NCBI GenBank assembly: GCA_030430575.1
Contig: JAUIKF010000028.1
Span: forward strand, 42,333 to 106,332
DNA from: Bacteroidia bacterium
GTDB lineage: Bacteria > Bacteroidota > Bacteroidia > J057
DNA length: 64,000 bases
Direction of reading: 5' to 3'
Under the pieces are notes generated by a model, which ran no database searches, was not told where the DNA came from, and saw nothing but the letters and a program-made list of their open reading frames with translations. Shown in pieces: positions 26,860 through 35,274 of this stretch. Each line of letters starts with the position of its first letter. Positions within the stretch are counted from its first letter, which is position 1. A program made the translations under genes and the position numbers.

Positions 26860-27230
26860 GAAAATAATTTTGAATGATGAATTTTGAATAAAAACCCCGT
26901 TTATCACTCATATATTCATTGTCAACATTGTGAGCCAGTCTCGGAACTAACGCACAAACGGCTGGATTTTTGCCCAATCTATAATTTCTACCAATTGATG
27001 TAGAAGGGAATCAAATGGAAAAAGCATACATTTGATTCATCTCGGATCATCGTGGTATGTAGTGGAATGCGTGCTTTCACATAGGAAGTTTGCCACGGAT
27101 TACACGGATTTGCACAGATTAAAAAAGAATTTCAAAAAACAATGGAGTCATGAAGCATATAACTAGCTGATTGCCAACTCATATTTTGATTTCCATTTTA
27201 ATTTTGATTTTAACTATTAACCCTATCTTC
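26860..27230. repeat. Gap with half a GCCACGGATTACAC element and a period-6 tract
   Basis: 27092-27126: GCCACGGATTACACGG, then ATTTGCACAGATTA, one arm of the palindrome found whole at 22687. 27178-27222: hexamers ATTTTG, ATTTCC, ATTTTA, ATTTTG, ATTTTA ending 9 bp before the next ATG. No gene. Confidence 0.6.
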
Positions 27231-30200
27231 ATGAAACGAATATATATCCTACTCCCATTGCTTTTCCTCTTTTGGGGAGGTGATTTATTGGGGCAAAAAA
27301 TAGAACACCTGGGGCGCAACATCAACACTGAGTTTGAAGACCGCGAGCCGATCTTGTCACCTGATGGCAAGACCATGTATATCTGGCGCAGAAAAAACCC
27401 CAATAATACGGGCGGGCTCATAGACCAGGGTGACATCTGGGTATCGAAGATGCAAGCCAATGGCCAGTTCGGACCATCGCGGAAGCTAGCCCAACCCGTA
27501 AACAGTCCAGGACTGGATTTTGTCTGGCAGGTATCGCCCACAGAAGACACCCTCTACCTCAGTATGACAGGCCGCAACTTCAGTACGGGCATCAACTATA
27601 TCGTGCGTCAAGGCCTAGGATGGTCTGAACCGCATAATATGCGCATCCGTGGCTATATCCCTCGCGGTAAGTATAAAGACTATTTCATCGCTAAGTCAGG
27701 CGTCATGATGATTCCCAATCAAGGACCAGACAGCTATGGAGGGCCTGACCTCTATGTCTGCCTGCCCCTCACCGATTCGCTCTGGGATACGCCGATCAAC
27801 CTAGGTCCTACCATCAATACGGCTGGTGGAGAAGACGCTCCCTATCTGATGCCTGATGGGAAAACCCTTTTTTTCAATAGCAATGGACATAGTACTGATG
27901 GGCCTTTGGTGGTTGGAAAAGACGAAATCTACGTCTCTACCCGCCTCGATGACACGTGGCGGCGATGGACGAAGCCCCAACGAGTAGGCGCGCCCTTGGG
28001 GACGCCTGGCTATGATGCAGACTTCTGGATCACAGAAGACAGCATGTATGTCTATTGGATTTCGGACTATAAGACCTATGGGGATATTGATATTTTTCGG
28101 ATAAAAATCAAAGACTGCGCGGTAGACCTATATCCAGGTGGGGATCAAGTGTTTTGTGAAGGGGAAGACGTTACGCTGGAAGGCGGCTTCACCCTAGGAG
28201 AAGGGCTTTCTCACCAATGGCAAAAAGACGGTGTCGACATCCCTGGTGCGACCAGTCGCCAGCTTGATATTGACGAATCAGGCACCTATCGGCTGATTCG
28301 CCGTAAGGAAGGCTGTGTGGACACCTCAGCCAATCAGATGATGACCTTCATCCCCAAACCCCAAGTTGCCATTCAGAATGAAGGCAATATCTTGTGCGAA
28401 CAAACCTCGCTAGAGCTTCGCGCCATGTCAGCAGGCGCCGCCTCCTGGGAATGGTCTCAAAACGGCTTGGTCATCCCTGGTGCCAATGAATCTGTCTATC
28501 AGGTCAAACGAGCAGGGACGTATTGGGTAAAAGTAAGCAATGGAGCCTGTGGCAGCACGTCCAAGCCCGTCTATATCAGCAAAATGGTAGATCCTGTGAT
28601 CTATCCCGCCGATCAGGCGCTGAACCGTGCGCGGGCCAGGCCTTATGAATGGCTATGGACGCGTGAGTTTTCGACGAGAAAGGAGAACCTCCTGTTTCGC
28701 GATGTTAGCGTCGATGAGGCGGGAAATACTGCGTTGTTGACGTATAAGCAGAAGGGCAAAAGCTATGTAGAGCGATTGATCTATTTCACCAATTCGGGCA
28801 CCCTCAAATGGCAGGTGGATGGAGAGAGCACCAAAGCGCCCACCAATCAATTTGTCCAAATAGACTTTGAAGGAAACGTGTTGGTGACCAGTCAAGAGCA
28901 TTTTCTCCGAAAATACAACGCACGAGGTGAACTACTTTGGGAAAAAAGCCATAGCGTGCCATGGGTCTCAGGCCTCACGACCGATCCCCTCGGCCATGTC
29001 TACGCCATGGGCCGCTTCAAAGAAAGCGTCCAGATTGACGATACGACCCTTTCTACGAAGTCTGGCGGAGCTGTATTTTTGGCTAAATTTGACCCATTTG
29101 GTAAGCGGATGTGGGTACGCAAGGTAACGGCTGACTTTATCCTTCGCGACTATGGAAATGCGGTTCAATGTGATGCCGCTGGCAATGTCTATATGTCAGG
29201 GGCATTTGATCTGGTGGCCAGTGCGGGTCCCAATCAGTTGATCAGGGGATCCTTACGGGCTGACAATTTTTTCTTGGTAAAATTTACGCCCTATGGCGAA
29301 GTACAGTGGACCCGGCGGTATTCCACGGAGAAAGCACCTTTTCACACTTCGGACATGGCCACAGATGACCGCGGCTTTACCTATTTGCTCCACAATCACA
29401 AACTCGCCAAGTACGATCCCAAGGGCCGCCTCATCTGGAATGCCAATGTCCAGACGCCTGGCAATACGACGCCCCGTGCGGCGAGGATCGCGGTAGATGG
29501 TCAAGGCACCTTATTTACCCTAGGCATCACCAATGAGCGCAATAATTATTTCCTGACCCGAACGGATCGCAAAGGGAAGGCCCTCACGATTTGGGGTCAA
29601 AATAGCGGTGCCAAAGATCTCAATAATTTACCAGTGATAGGAACCAATGAAGCAGGCAACCTCTTCCTAGCGGCGCGCGCTACAGGCAGGGCGCCTGATC
29701 GTAATTACAATGTCGTATTGCCCGCTTTTCTGACCAGTTTTGGTGAGCCAGAACGGGAAAATGAGCTAGACCCATTGGCCCTCTGCCCAGGAGAATCCAT
29801 GACCTTATTTGCCAAGCTGTCACATGAGGTGCCTTTTTATTGGCTGAAAGATGGCCAACCCATCGAAGGGGCCACTGACACGATGTTGGTCGTGACCGAA
29901 CCAGGGCGCTATCAGGTGCGTGTATTTATGAGCACCTGTGAGCGATACTCCAATGTGCAGGAGGTTCAGAATTGCTACCAAAACCTCGAAAAAGACCCGC
30001 CCAAACCGCCCAAAACAGAGACTCCCCCCATTACTCAAAATACCCCCAAACCACCCAAAACACCGCCTACGCCCAAACCCAAGAAAGATCCTGATCCCGA
30101 TCCTGAAGTGGTACCCGTACAGCTAAAGACCAAGGCCAGCGGCCAGCCCACCACGCTCAATGACCGCAAAGTGAATAAGCAGGGCAGTGTGAAAATCAGT

Positions 30201-30497
30201 AATCCGACCGCGACCATCGCCGTATGGGATCACGGTGCCATGGACAGCGACACGATCTCCCTAAACGTCAATGGCGTTTGGCTGTTGGAGAACTTCCCCC
30301 TGCGCAAGGAGCGCAAGGAACTTGTCGTCGAATTTGACCCCAACGGAGCCAATTTCATCATTCTATACGCGCATAATCTTGGCACGATCCCGCCCAATAC
30401 CGCCTCTGTCTCCATCTCCGATGGCAAAAAGACTCAAACCCTCAAGCTGAAGTCCAGCCTCAATAATTGTGGGAGTATTAATGTGAAGTTTGAATGA
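27231..30497 (+). CDS. Large exported protein: PD40 propeller, Ig-like modules and beta-propeller repeats
   Basis: 1088 residues from the ATG at 27231, which directly precedes a signal (IYILLPLLFLFWGGDLLGQ). Residues about 25-290: PD40/WD40-like blades (REPILSPDGKTMYI, DAPYLMPDGKTLFFNSNG). About 300-450: two Ig-like segments (LSHQWQKDGVDIPGATS, ASWEWSQNGLVIPGANE). About 470-850: SBBP-like propeller repeats (DPLGHVYAMGRFKESVQI, DAAGNVYMSGAFD). Another Ig-like module, a Pro/Lys-rich linker (PPKPPKTETPPITQNTPKPP), then a final beta domain (DTISLNVNGVWLLENFPL, YAHNLGTIPPNTA) that I have seen at the C-termini of Bacteroidota surface proteins. No type IX sorting signal is evident. Likely cell-surface or periplasmic; role unknown. 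Confidence 0.78.
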   Translation: MKRIYILLPLLFLFWGGDLLGQKIEHLGRNINTEFEDREPILSPDGKTMYIWRRKNPNNTGGLIDQGDIWVSKMQANGQFGPSRKLAQPVNSPGLDFVWQVSPTEDTLYLSMTGRNFSTGINYIVRQGLGWSEPHNMRIRGYIPRGKYKDYFIAKSGVMMIPNQGPDSYGGPDLYVCLPLTDSLWDTPINLGPTINTAGGEDAPYLMPDGKTLFFNSNGHSTDGPLVVGKDEIYVSTRLDDTWRRWTKPQRVGAPLGTPGYDADFWITEDSMYVYWISDYKTYGDIDIFRIKIKDCAVDLYPGGDQVFCEGEDVTLEGGFTLGEGLSHQWQKDGVDIPGATSRQLDIDESGTYRLIRRKEGCVDTSANQMMTFIPKPQVAIQNEGNILCEQTSLELRAMSAGAASWEWSQNGLVIPGANESVYQVKRAGTYWVKVSNGACGSTSKPVYISKMVDPVIYPADQALNRARARPYEWLWTREFSTRKENLLFRDVSVDEAGNTALLTYKQKGKSYVERLIYFTNSGTLKWQVDGESTKAPTNQFVQIDFEGNVLVTSQEHFLRKYNARGELLWEKSHSVPWVSGLTTDPLGHVYAMGRFKESVQIDDTTLSTKSGGAVFLAKFDPFGKRMWVRKVTADFILRDYGNAVQCDAAGNVYMSGAFDLVASAGPNQLIRGSLRADNFFLVKFTPYGEVQWTRRYSTEKAPFHTSDMATDDRGFTYLLHNHKLAKYDPKGRLIWNANVQTPGNTTPRAARIAVDGQGTLFTLGITNERNNYFLTRTDRKGKALTIWGQNSGAKDLNNLPVIGTNEAGNLFLAARATGRAPDRNYNVVLPAFLTSFGEPERENELDPLALCPGESMTLFAKLSHEVPFYWLKDGQPIEGATDTMLVVTEPGRYQVRVFMSTCERYSNVQEVQNCYQNLEKDPPKPPKTETPPITQNTPKPPKTPPTPKPKKDPDPDPEVVPVQLKTKASGQPTTLNDRKVNKQGSVKISNPTATIAVWDHGAMDSDTISLNVNGVWLLENFPLRKERKELVVEFDPNGANFIILYAHNLGTIPPNTASVSISDGKKTQTLKLKSSLNNCGSINVKFE

Positions 30498-30746
30498 GAC
30501 CGCTCAGGCCGAAGACGGCCTTCGCTGCGAGACCGTTCGGGCTTCGCCCTCACTGCGAGATCGTTCGTCGCGAAGCTCCTCACTGCGAGACCGCTCGAAG
30601 ACTCGCTACGAGACTTAAGACAGGATATCTTTTCTTGTCTCGCAGCGAGGCGAGTCTTCGAGCCGAGCGGTCTCGCAGTGAGCCTAAAAGGCGAACGGTC
30701 TCGCCTCTCGCAGCGAGGGCTGAGTCTTCGAAGCCCGAGCGGTCTC
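30496..30746. repeat. GAGACCG array 4: ~250-bp imperfect inverted repeat
   Basis: Left arm GAGACCGCTCAGGCC..., GCGAGACCGTTCGGGC..., GCGAGATCGTTCGTC..., GCGAGACCGCTCG; centre ~30605-30640; right arm GAGCGGTCTCGCAGTGAG..., GGCGAACGGTCTCGC, final unit GGGCTGAGTCTTCGAAGCCC. First bases overlap the TGA stop of the surface protein gene. Confidence 0.92.
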
Positions 30747-30843
30747 CCCAAAAACCTTTAGCCCCTATGCGCGTTTTCCTCCGGATCAGATCGTTTTGCC
30801 CTACTCAACCTAGAACATAAAACCTAAAACATAGAACTTTCAT

Positions 30844-31137
30844 ATGTCTTTCCAAGAACTCATCAACTCAGACAAGCCCACCCTGGTAGATTTTCACGCG
30901 GAATGGTGTGGACCCTGCAAATCTATGAGTCCGATCATCCAACAGCTTAAACAAGATGTGGGAGATCAGGCCAATATCATCAAAGTCGACATTGACAGAA
31001 ATCCTCAGGCGACACAAGTCTTTGGCGTTCGTGGTGTCCCTACTTTTATCCTTTTCAAAAAAGGGGAAATCGTATGGCGCCAGTCAGGCATGCAGCCGCT
31101 TCAGCAGCTCAAGCAGGTTATTCAAAAACAAGTCTGA
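30844..31137 (+). CDS. trxA: Thioredoxin
   Basis: 97 residues. Cytoplasmic (no signal) dithiol reductase with the active site WCGPCK (Cys22, Cys25) and the cis-proline loop GVPTF. Slightly shorter than E. coli TrxA (109) at the N-terminus. The ATG at 30844 is the only one that keeps the fold. Neighbouring mqnB follows after a 100-bp repeat-bearing gap, same strand. The stop TGA lies in a GTCTGA repeat. Confidence 0.93.
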   Translation: MSFQELINSDKPTLVDFHAEWCGPCKSMSPIIQQLKQDVGDQANIIKVDIDRNPQATQVFGVRGVPTFILFKKGEIVWRQSGMQPLQQLKQVIQKQV

Positions 31138-31268
31138 GCGTCTGAATGTCCGATTGTCTGATCGTACATAAACACAGTTAAATACAGGAATATTTTAATA
31201 ATCAGGCTTTCGGACTTTAGATATTGCCTTTGGATTTATGAAGAACAATCAGACGCTCAGACATTCAG
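31133..31268. repeat. GTCTGA / TCAGAC inverted repeat flanking the trxA-mqnB gap
   Basis: GTCTGAGCGTCTGAATGTCC at 31133 and, inverted, ACATTCAGACGCTCAGAC at about 31259. The left copy contains the trxA stop; the right copy lies inside mqnB just after its ATG. Confidence 0.85.
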
Positions 31269-31945
31269 ACGCTCAGACGATTCTCCTCGTCGCTGCGGCG
31301 CCGCTGGAAACTGCCCACCTACGTGCGCAGCTAGAGATGAAGGCTGTAGGACAGGCCCAGTTCGAGGCTTCGCGGCAAGGGAGGAAAATCACCTTATTAC
31401 ACACAGGCATAGGTATGGTCAACACCGCTTATGCCTTGGGCGATTACCTCGCGCATGAACGGCCAGACCTGGCTGTTCACTTTGGGATAGCAGGCAGCTA
31501 TGACCGGGGACTTGCCTTGGGGCAGGTGGTGGAGGTAGTCGAAGACACCTTTGCAGAGCTAGGCGCATCGTCGCCCGAGGGCTGGTTGGACTTGGAAAGC
31601 ATGGGTTTTGCTCAGTTTGAGCAGGCAGGTCAGGCGTTTTACAATACTTTTATCAATCCCCTCCCCTCCCCTACTTCGCTTCCCAAAGTGACGGGCCTCA
31701 CTTCCAATCAAGTTCACGGAACAGCTGAAGCTATTGCCGCCGTTCAATCCCGATATGACAAGCAGCTTGAGACCATGGAAAGTGCGGCTTTTTTTGCCTG
31801 CATGCTACGCAATGAAATCCCTTTCCACGCTTTTCGCGCCATTTCCAATTACGTAACCCCTCGCGACAAGAGCCAATGGAAACTTAAACTCGCCGTCGAA
31901 AATATGCAAGACTGGCTCCTACAAAATTATGTATTGATTGACTGA
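31238..31945 (+). CDS. mqnB: Futalosine hydrolase
   Basis: 235 residues of the MTAN/nucleoside-phosphorylase fold. Hydrolyses futalosine to dehypoxanthine futalosine and hypoxanthine in the alternative menaquinone pathway. Matches include HTGIGMVNTAYALGDYL, FGIAGSY, the GLTSNQVHGT stretch and the catalytic-region ETMESAAFFACML with RAISNYV. The N-terminal 13 residues (NNQTLRHSDAQT) are encoded by a GTCTGA-type repeat and no start codon lies between repeat and core, so the protein begins with repeat-derived residues. Other mqn genes are not in this window. Indicates menaquinone made through chorismate and futalosine. Confidence 0.88.
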   Translation: MKNNQTLRHSDAQTILLVAAAPLETAHLRAQLEMKAVGQAQFEASRQGRKITLLHTGIGMVNTAYALGDYLAHERPDLAVHFGIAGSYDRGLALGQVVEVVEDTFAELGASSPEGWLDLESMGFAQFEQAGQAFYNTFINPLPSPTSLPKVTGLTSNQVHGTAEAIAAVQSRYDKQLETMESAAFFACMLRNEIPFHAFRAISNYVTPRDKSQWKLKLAVENMQDWLLQNYVLID

Positions 31946-32059
31946 TTAATGAGAGACGTTATAGCCCTCAAACCCACTTCTCACTAATTAATTCCATTTT
32001 TTTCTTATTTTACAATCAATAAATCAATAATCTATCAATCAGTAATTTCTTCTAACAAT

Positions 32060-32989
32060 ATGGCTACCAAAAATGATAATACTGGCAGGATCATTCTCGT
32101 GATTACAGGCATTCTGGTACTCACCGCTTTGGCCTATTTTGCCACAAAATACTTCGCCCAGAAAGATGTGGTTGAGGAACAGCAAACCACGATAGACAAC
32201 CTGGGGGTCGAAATAGATCAACTAGAAGCGCAGATCGTCGAATTTGAATCGACCATCCAAGATCAGCAAACAGATATCAATACCAAGGACAGCCTCTTAT
32301 CTGTCCGCAATGGGCAGCTCGAAGCGCTGGAAGTGAAACTCCAGCGGTATAAGCGCAGCAGCAATGCCAACGCAAAGAAATTATCTGACCTGGAGAGCAG
32401 GATCACACAATTACGCTCTCAAGTGACAGAATATCAGCAGAAAGTGGAGACATTGGAGGAGACCATTGCCGAGCAATCAGACTCTCTGGCACAGCAGCTT
32501 GCCATCTCCGAAGACCAGCAGGCCCAAATCTCAAACCTTTCTCAGACGGCAGAAGAACAGGCCGAGCGCCTCAAGCGTGCAGGTGTCTTGCAGGCTGCTG
32601 ACTTCAATTTCTATAATGTCAAAAAGAATGGCAAAGAGGATCAGGACAATTCCTTTCGCAGATCTGCCATTCACATCGTTAAAGTCTGTTTCAATGTTTT
32701 AAAGAATTCTGAAGCGACCGTCGGCAAGCGTGACGTTTACCTTGTGGTAGAGAACCCCGATGGCTCAGTCAACGCAAATGCTGGGGGCGGATATAGCGGT
32801 GAATTTGTCTTTAATGGAAGCAAACGGACCTACTCCGCCAAAACCAATATTGATTATAAGCTCACTACCCAGACGGTCTGCATCCCTTACCAACCCACAG
32901 ATGGGGTCAAATTCGAAAAAGGAGACCACTTTGTGAGTGCCTTTGCGGATGGGAAGCTTATTGGGCAGGGGAAGTTTTCCGTGAAATAG
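32060..32989 (+). CDS. Single-pass membrane protein with a long coiled coil
   Basis: 309 residues. One N-terminal transmembrane helix (IILVITGILVLTALAYFA, about 11-28), then a coiled coil (about 38-175; LEAQIVEFESTIQDQQ..., LRSQVTEYQQKVETLEE) and a C-terminal beta domain (about 185-309; ending GKLIGQGKFSV). The domain has an Ig-like strand pattern (VYLVVENPDGSVNAN). Topology suggests a periplasmic rod anchored in the inner membrane. No enzyme motif. Proteins with this layout recur in Saprospiria; function unknown. Confidence 0.75.
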   Translation: MATKNDNTGRIILVITGILVLTALAYFATKYFAQKDVVEEQQTTIDNLGVEIDQLEAQIVEFESTIQDQQTDINTKDSLLSVRNGQLEALEVKLQRYKRSSNANAKKLSDLESRITQLRSQVTEYQQKVETLEETIAEQSDSLAQQLAISEDQQAQISNLSQTAEEQAERLKRAGVLQAADFNFYNVKKNGKEDQDNSFRRSAIHIVKVCFNVLKNSEATVGKRDVYLVVENPDGSVNANAGGGYSGEFVFNGSKRTYSAKTNIDYKLTTQTVCIPYQPTDGVKFEKGDHFVSAFADGKLIGQGKFSVK

Positions 32990-33059
32990 GGAAAGTGAGA
33001 AGGGATCATTACTTCAATATTTTGTGTACTAGACAGGTCTTTAGACTCCCCAAGACAGG

Positions 33060-33812
33060 TCAAGATGGATATTTAACCGAGACTTTGGTACGGCCAATCA
33101 CGGAGTGATAATTGATGAGTTTCATGGCTTCCATATTATCCACATGGACGCACCCATGAGATGACACATCAAGTCCTCCAGCGTGAATCGCTTCTCCTCC
33201 ATTGTAGAAAACTGCATAATGCATATTCGCATCTATCGTACCATCTGGTTTGGGCTTAGAATATTTCCAGTTGCCACTTTCACGTTCACCAGGTCCAAAA
33301 GGCTCTGAGTATTTTCCGCTATTGTACCCCACTCCCTCAATTCTTCTTACAACAAACTTGTCCCCTTTATCTGTCCAGCCCTGATCCTTACCTCCGCCCG
33401 AAATCGGAATCGTAAATGGCGCACCCAGGGGAGCCGTAGGTTCGTTACCATTGGGATGATAATTCGCTGTCAGGTCCCCTTTCCAATATTCATTGCCTTT
33501 TGCATCAACGGTTTTAGTTTTGAACACAATCTCTATTTTTGAAATCCAGGGTTGTGTTTTCGGATCATTAAAGGTTTCCTCTACATAAGTGCCTACCGCG
33601 GTTCCCCTTCCAAAGTTGAATCCCTCCTTTTCTCTATAGGGTTGGATTTGGTCAATAGGAACCTGCTTTTGCTGTACCAAAAGAGAGGTCGCCCGTCCTT
33701 GCTGACTAGTATCAATTTTTGAAAAAAAACTCCTTTCTCCACTTTTGCTAAAAAATGGTTTGGATAGATGAGGATGGGATGCCCTGTTTTTTTGACGTTT
33801 GGCAGTTTTCAT
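33060..33812 (-). CDS. L,D-transpeptidase (YkuD) domain protein lacking an export signal
   Basis: 250 residues. The C-terminal third carries the YkuD catalytic motif SSHGCVHVDN (His219, Cys221) with an upstream AIHAGG that supplies the second His. YkuD enzymes form 3-3 peptidoglycan cross-links or attach proteins to the wall, normally outside the cytoplasmic membrane. Here the N-terminus is polar and basic (MKTAKRQKNRASHPHLSKPF) with no hydrophobic signal. The PFFSKSGERSFFS stretch (residues 19-31) resembles the leaders of Bacteroidota proteins with the eCIS core (DUF4157) domain. This may be a toxin-like effector or a protein exported by another route. Isolated gene. Confidence 0.75.
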   Translation of the reverse strand: MKTAKRQKNRASHPHLSKPFFSKSGERSFFSKIDTSQQGRATSLLVQQKQVPIDQIQPYREKEGFNFGRGTAVGTYVEETFNDPKTQPWISKIEIVFKTKTVDAKGNEYWKGDLTANYHPNGNEPTAPLGAPFTIPISGGGKDQGWTDKGDKFVVRRIEGVGYNSGKYSEPFGPGERESGNWKYSKPKPDGTIDANMHYAVFYNGGEAIHAGGLDVSSHGCVHVDNMEAMKLINYHSVIGRTKVSVKYPS

Positions 33813-33923
33813 AGGCGATTATATTAAACACTTGCGTTACGAAATTTACCAAAAATGTTCTTATTTTCCTAACAGATTGCATCCTATTGTTGGATGCAGG
33901 GGGCAGGATAAGCCCTTGTCTGA

Positions 33924-34982
33924 TCAGAACTGCGTATTATAAACCACCGGAAATTGATCCGGAATTTCCTCCTTTGATTCGCCCAAATTCTGTCGCAAAT
34001 CAATCTCTATACCTCGCGCTATCGTGGAGATCGGCACATCATTGGCCGTACCTTCAAAGGGATTCTCACCCGTTCTGCCGATCCGCTCCATCGTATGAAA
34101 TACCCAGGCCACAATGACATAGAAAGGGATGGAAAACCACACAAATAATTTGCTCAGAAGCGTATGATGGCCGTCAGCAAGGCCCGCTCCAATTTCCGCA
34201 AATTGCGGGACGAGGGCTAGCGGAAGCAGCAGCACAAAGATCCACATGAAAAAATGGTTAAGGGTAGCAAAATGCCTGGGATAAGGGAAATTCTTGATCC
34301 GCTCACTTTTACCTTGAAGCGTGAATAGTTCTTCCAGGACGCCTTCTAATTGTAAAAAGGAGAATTCCCAAATATGTCCTTGATCTTTGAGCTTTTTGAG
34401 GTGATGGGATTGGAGGTATAATAGCGCCGTCTGTTTATTTCCCTTGCTCAAAGCGTATGCAAGGTCCTCTTTAGACAAATAAGGTTCCAGGTCTGCCTCC
34501 AAGGTAGAATCTCGTTCTGGGGGCCTTGTATCCCATTCCCGATTGGTTTTTTCATTGACCGTGGTCTCCCAGGGTTTGAGGACCCGCATGGCATGACGCA
34601 AGGCCGTCATCCACGCAATATGGCGATAGGTCAGGGTTTTCACCTCCTGCTGAAGCTCCGCTTCTGACATCTGGGTTTGGGCATGCTCATTTGACACCAT
34701 ATCCTGGACAAACATACCAAAGGTCCTAGAGGTATTGACAATGCCGCCCCATATCTTTCTTGCCTCCCAAATCCGCCCATAGGCGGAATTGTTCTGAAAT
34801 CCAATCACAAAGGCGACTGCTGTGCCGATCAAAGCTAATGGCGTCCAGGGGATCCTCAGCCAATGAAGATCCAGGAAATAATAGGCCGCTACACAAACTA
34901 CAATGATCGTCGTAAACAAAAGGGTTTCATACCGGGTCCACCAGGCCATTTCCTTGGTAGAGTACGTTTTTCGGATAAACAT
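33924..34982 (-). CDS. Bestrophin-family anion channel
   Basis: 352 residues. Bestrophin/RFP-TM domain protein: N-terminal motif with an early transmembrane helix (ETLLFTTIIVVCVAAYYFL), then FVIGFQNNSAYGRIWEARKIWGG, which is the signature of bacterial bestrophins (YneE-like), and further helices near 235-260 and 270-300. Bacterial homologues form pentameric channels for anions or, in some cases, sodium. A long charged insert (about 125-215) lies between helix pairs, as usual. Inner membrane. No operon partner. Confidence 0.9.
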   Translation of the reverse strand: MFIRKTYSTKEMAWWTRYETLLFTTIIVVCVAAYYFLDLHWLRIPWTPLALIGTAVAFVIGFQNNSAYGRIWEARKIWGGIVNTSRTFGMFVQDMVSNEHAQTQMSEAELQQEVKTLTYRHIAWMTALRHAMRVLKPWETTVNEKTNREWDTRPPERDSTLEADLEPYLSKEDLAYALSKGNKQTALLYLQSHHLKKLKDQGHIWEFSFLQLEGVLEELFTLQGKSERIKNFPYPRHFATLNHFFMWIFVLLLPLALVPQFAEIGAGLADGHHTLLSKLFVWFSIPFYVIVAWVFHTMERIGRTGENPFEGTANDVPISTIARGIEIDLRQNLGESKEEIPDQFPVVYNTQF

Positions 34983-35080
34983 ATGTGAGAGTTAATAGAG
35001 GATCAGAAGGAAAATTGGGCATTTGTTGCCTGAAAATCAAGGCGTTGACTTAGGCACAGTGTAAACCAAGTTTTTTGTCA

Positions 35081-35247
35081 TAACAGCGTTGCTGTCATTT
35101 CGACGACCGTAGGCTTTGCGGAGGGAGGAGAAATCTAACATCCTTATTTGTCTCGGCTATAAACCCTGGCTACCTGATGCTTCGAATAGACTACTAGACC
35201 ACACTCTTAGATTTCTCCCTTCGGTCGAAATGACAACTGTGTTGTAA
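35081..35247. repeat. GTCATTTCGAC / GAGAAATCTAA element, copy 1
   Basis: Ends are inverted: TGTCATTTCGACGACC...GGAGAAATCTAACA on the left and TTAGATTTCTCCCTTCGGTCGAAATGACA on the right. The central ~90 bp is unrelated sequence with AGACTACTAGACCACACTC. A small non-coding insertion-like unit in the 290-bp gap; no open frame. Confidence 0.85.
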
Positions 35248-35274
35248 GGGCCAGAAACTAAATCAACTCTGTAC

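Noticed and set aside
6763..30746. Possible CRISPR arrays at the GAGACCG clusters
   Set aside because: Units are imperfect, pair up as inverted arms, have no unique spacers of constant length, and no cas gene lies nearby.
33060..33812. Ordinary cell-wall L,D-transpeptidase
   Set aside because: Not rejected as an enzyme, but a standard exported role was set aside because no signal peptide or membrane segment is present.
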